8,130 nt of DNA. It comes from Thiomargarita sp. Its GTDB lineage: Bacteria; Pseudomonadota; Gammaproteobacteria; Beggiatoales; Beggiatoaceae. The translations under genes and the position numbers were made by a program. Below, one piece after another: positions 6,562 to 8,130 of the stretch. A model generated the notes under the pieces. The model did not search any database and had not been told where the DNA came from. It saw only the letters and a program-made list of their open reading frames with translations. Each line of letters opens with the position of its first letter. Within the stretch, counting starts at the first letter, position 1. The DNA is taken from NCBI GenBank assembly GCA_020721025.1, contig DYNO01000011.1, forward strand, positions 1 to 8,130, read 5' to 3'.

Positions 6562-7011
6562 ATGGAAATCGTGTTATTACAAAAAATCAAGAACTTGGGT
6601 ACGCTGGGCGATAAGGTGAAAGTCAAACCGGGGTATGGGCGTAATTTCTTGATTCCTCAAGGAAAGGCGGTGCCTGCCACTAAGGCAAATATCGCAGCGT
6701 TTGAAGCCCGTCGTGCGGAGTTAGAACAAACTCAAAAGGATGCGTTAGATCGCGCCGAGTCTCGCGCCAAACGTCTGAAAGAGGTGTCTGTCATTATCAC
6801 GGCAAAAGTGGCAATGGAAGGCAAGTTATTTGGTTCAGTTGGTGTGGCAGAAATTATTGAAGCGGTGAAATTGCAAGGCGTTGAATTGGCTAAACAAGAA
6901 CTCCGTCTGCCTAGCGGGCCCCTGCGTTTCATTGGAGACTATGACATTGCTGTGCATTTACATGCGGATGTCGATTCCTCCGTTAAAGTGAAAGTCATTC
7001 CTGAGAAGTAA
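6562..7011 (+). CDS. rplI: 50S ribosomal protein L9
   Basis: L9 (149 residues) binds 23S rRNA near the L1 stalk base with its N-terminal domain and reaches out through a long helix to a C-terminal domain; it affects reading-frame fidelity. The N-domain MEIVLLQKIKNLGTLGDKV and GYGRNFLIPQGKAVPATKAN match the family signature, followed by the connecting helix (about 41-75). The C-domain carries GKLFGSVG and LRLPSGPLR and ends near the usual length (149 in E. coli). I chose ATG 6562 rather than the adjacent TTG 6559. The ribosome binding site is an unusual run of six G (6551-6556). It starts 12 bases after rpsR, so it is the last gene of the operon. Confidence 0.97.
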   Translation: MEIVLLQKIKNLGTLGDKVKVKPGYGRNFLIPQGKAVPATKANIAAFEARRAELEQTQKDALDRAESRAKRLKEVSVIITAKVAMEGKLFGSVGVAEIIEAVKLQGVELAKQELRLPSGPLRFIGDYDIAVHLHADVDSSVKVKVIPEK

Positions 7012-7021
7012 CTGTTTTCGG

Positions 7022-7048
7022 TAATATTTGAGTCAAATCAAAATATTA
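7022..7048. repeat. AT-rich 8-bp inverted repeat after rplI
   Basis: TAATATTT (7022-7029) and AAATATTA (7041-7048) can pair with an 11-base loop, starting 11 bases past the rplI stop codon. It is AT-only and weak. It may assist 3' end formation together with the stronger hairpin that follows. Confidence 0.3.
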
Positions 7049-7050
7049 TC

Positions 7051-7094
7051 GAACCTTCCTCTAACTGTGAATATGACGGTTAGAGGAGAGGTTC
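7051..7094. terminator. Probable bidirectional terminator hairpin between convergent genes
   Basis: GAACCTTCCTCTAAC (7051-7065) pairs with GTTAGAGGAGAGGTTC (7079-7094), leaving one bulged G and a 13-base loop. It sits between the ends of rplI (plus strand) and the SDR gene (minus strand), where a shared terminator is expected. No good T-run follows on the plus strand, and the minus-strand side is only moderately T-containing. It may act as a 3' stability structure rather than a strict intrinsic terminator. Confidence 0.55.
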
Positions 7095-7122
7095 ATCCCT
7101 CATTTTCTCAAATTTCAATCGG

Positions 7123-8070
7123 TTAGCGACGTGCCTGTTCTCGATAACGGGTGTATTGTGCGCGCGGGGTGATTGTCGTAAAGTATTGAGGCATCACAAA
7201 TTCTATCGTATGTGGTGTCACGCCCAAATCACTCAGATGATTTTCACTGCACACACTGTCGATTTGTAAGGAACGATAATTATCCAATGACAATGGTTTT
7301 GTTGGAACACGTTCAAAAACAGCCGCTTGTAAATACGACAATCTATTTCCCAAGGGAAAAATCAAACGTGGTAACTTCGCCAATTTGGCTGCATATTCAA
7401 CCAATTGCTGCAATGTATAGACTTTAGGTCCACACAAATTGTAGCGTTTGCCAAAGTGGCGCGGATTGTCTATGCTATTTATCATGGCATTCACCACATC
7501 ATCGACCCACACCGGCGCAAATTTCGCCCCTGGACACGCCAATGGAAAGACGTAAGTCAGGCGTAACAACTTGATAAACCGATTAAAAAATTCGTCATCT
7601 TCGCCAAAAATCACGGAAGGTTTAAAACTGGTGACTTGTAGATCAGTGGCGGCATGGACAATATTTTCGCCTTCGCCCTTAGTGCGTAAATAATGACTGG
7701 AATTCGGCGCGCCAGAATTTAGGGCACTGACATGAAGTAATCGTTTGATTTGATTGACTTGGCAGGCTTCAACGACCTTTTTTGGCAATTCGACGTGCAC
7801 TTTCTCAAAACCGCGTCCATCTCGCCCTTTTTCGTTCAGAATGGCGATCAAGTTGACAACCACATCATGCCCAGCAAGTTATTGATTTAATTCTTGTTGA
7901 TCATAAAGATTGGTAACCGCTACTAATTTGACTGTAGGTAGAATAGAGAGCGGACAACAGCGGTTTAATTGTCGAGTTAATACAGTGACTTGCCAACCGT
8001 GTTCGACTAAACGATGTACCAAATGTTTTCCAACAAAGCCGGTTCCGCCCAGCACACAAATTTTACGCAT
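7123..8070 (-). pseudogene. NAD(P)-binding SDR/NmrA-like protein (NDUFA9-like), interrupted by one in-frame stop codon
   Basis: The reading frame spans 315 codons, close to a full-length atypical short-chain dehydrogenase of the type related to complex I subunit NDUFA9. The N-terminus MRKICVLGGTGFVGKHLV carries the GxxGxxG nucleotide-binding motif (8-14). The rest reads as a coherent family member: VVNLIAILNE, a HVSALNSG strand (Ser115), a YLRTK active-site-like YxxxK motif (Tyr127, Lys131), KPSVIFGEDDEF and APVWVDDVVNAM. Codon 64 is TAA (7879-7881), splitting the frame after residue 63. Both sides are in the same frame, separated only by that stop and five sense codons before the next possible start, a GTG at 7863. 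A restart there would lose the dinucleotide-binding motif, so the product would not work as an oxidoreductase. CAA to TAA is the simplest cause. AGGA at 8080-8077 is a good ribosome binding site for the ATG at 8070. It is convergent with rplI. A sequencing error or readthrough is the alternative to a true pseudogene. Confidence 0.82.
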
Positions 8071-8094
8071 TGTTTATCCTTTTGGTGAATTGAA

Positions 8095-8118
8095 GTAACA
8101 GGAAATAACTCGGAGTTG
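8095..8118. repeat. Copy 2 of the 24-base near-identical direct repeat
   Basis: It matches 38-61 at 21 of 24 positions in the same orientation. It lies upstream of the SDR gene. The hexamer GTAACA that opens it recurs exactly 30 bases later at 8125-8130, at the window edge, so it may be the first unit of a longer repeat outside the window. Confidence 0.4.
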
Positions 8119-8130
8119 CAAGACGTAACA

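Noticed and set aside
7123..7863. Separate shorter gene starting at GTG 7863
   Set aside because: It would begin in the middle of the fold and lack the dinucleotide-binding motif, which lies just upstream in the same frame. One interrupted gene explains both parts better.

Overview
The window looks like a chromosomal piece of a low-GC gammaproteobacterium. The ribosomal proteins S6, S18 and L9 read close to their Escherichia coli counterparts. The order rpsF-rpsR-rplI, the AT-rich non-coding DNA, the repeat-laden spacers, the large PAS histidine kinase and the NDUFA9-like oxidoreductase would suit a filamentous sulfur bacterium (Thiotrichales/Beggiatoa-like). That placement is an inference from style, not proof.

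Layout, left to right. (1) On the minus strand is a lone prepilin-like protein (233-895) with a class III signal peptide and an intrinsic terminator downstream (68-103). (2) A 471-base AT-rich spacer (896-1366) separates it from a plus-strand pair: a 948-residue membrane histidine kinase (1367-4213) and, 49 bases later, a family 2 glycosyltransferase with C-terminal membrane helices (4263-5252). They may be co-transcribed. No response regulator is present. (3) Directly at the glycosyltransferase stop codon sits a 322-base non-coding inverted-repeat element (5254-5575), flanked by a perfect 6-base direct repeat (AGTAGC). It has the structure of a MITE, with nested copies of its terminal motif and a perfect 26-base palindrome at its centre. 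(4) A sigma70-type promoter (5696-5724) and a leader of roughly 145 bases precede the ribosomal operon rpsF-rpsR-rplI (5877-7011). rpsR overlaps rpsF and appears to carry an unusual Lys/Thr-rich N-terminal extension. priB, which lies between rpsF and rpsR in E. coli, is absent. (5) A hairpin (7051-7094) separates rplI from a convergent minus-strand NAD(P)-binding SDR gene of the NDUFA9-like type (7123-8070). This gene is interrupted by one in-frame TAA codon but is otherwise intact.

The genes fall into independent units: pilus/surface protein, signalling plus glycan transfer, translation, and a redox/epimerase-like gene. Nothing in the window shows a new defence or mobile system. The most notable signals are the MITE-like element with its target duplication, the single-nonsense SDR gene, the extended S18 N-terminus, and a 24-base near-repeat (21/24) shared by the two ends of the window.
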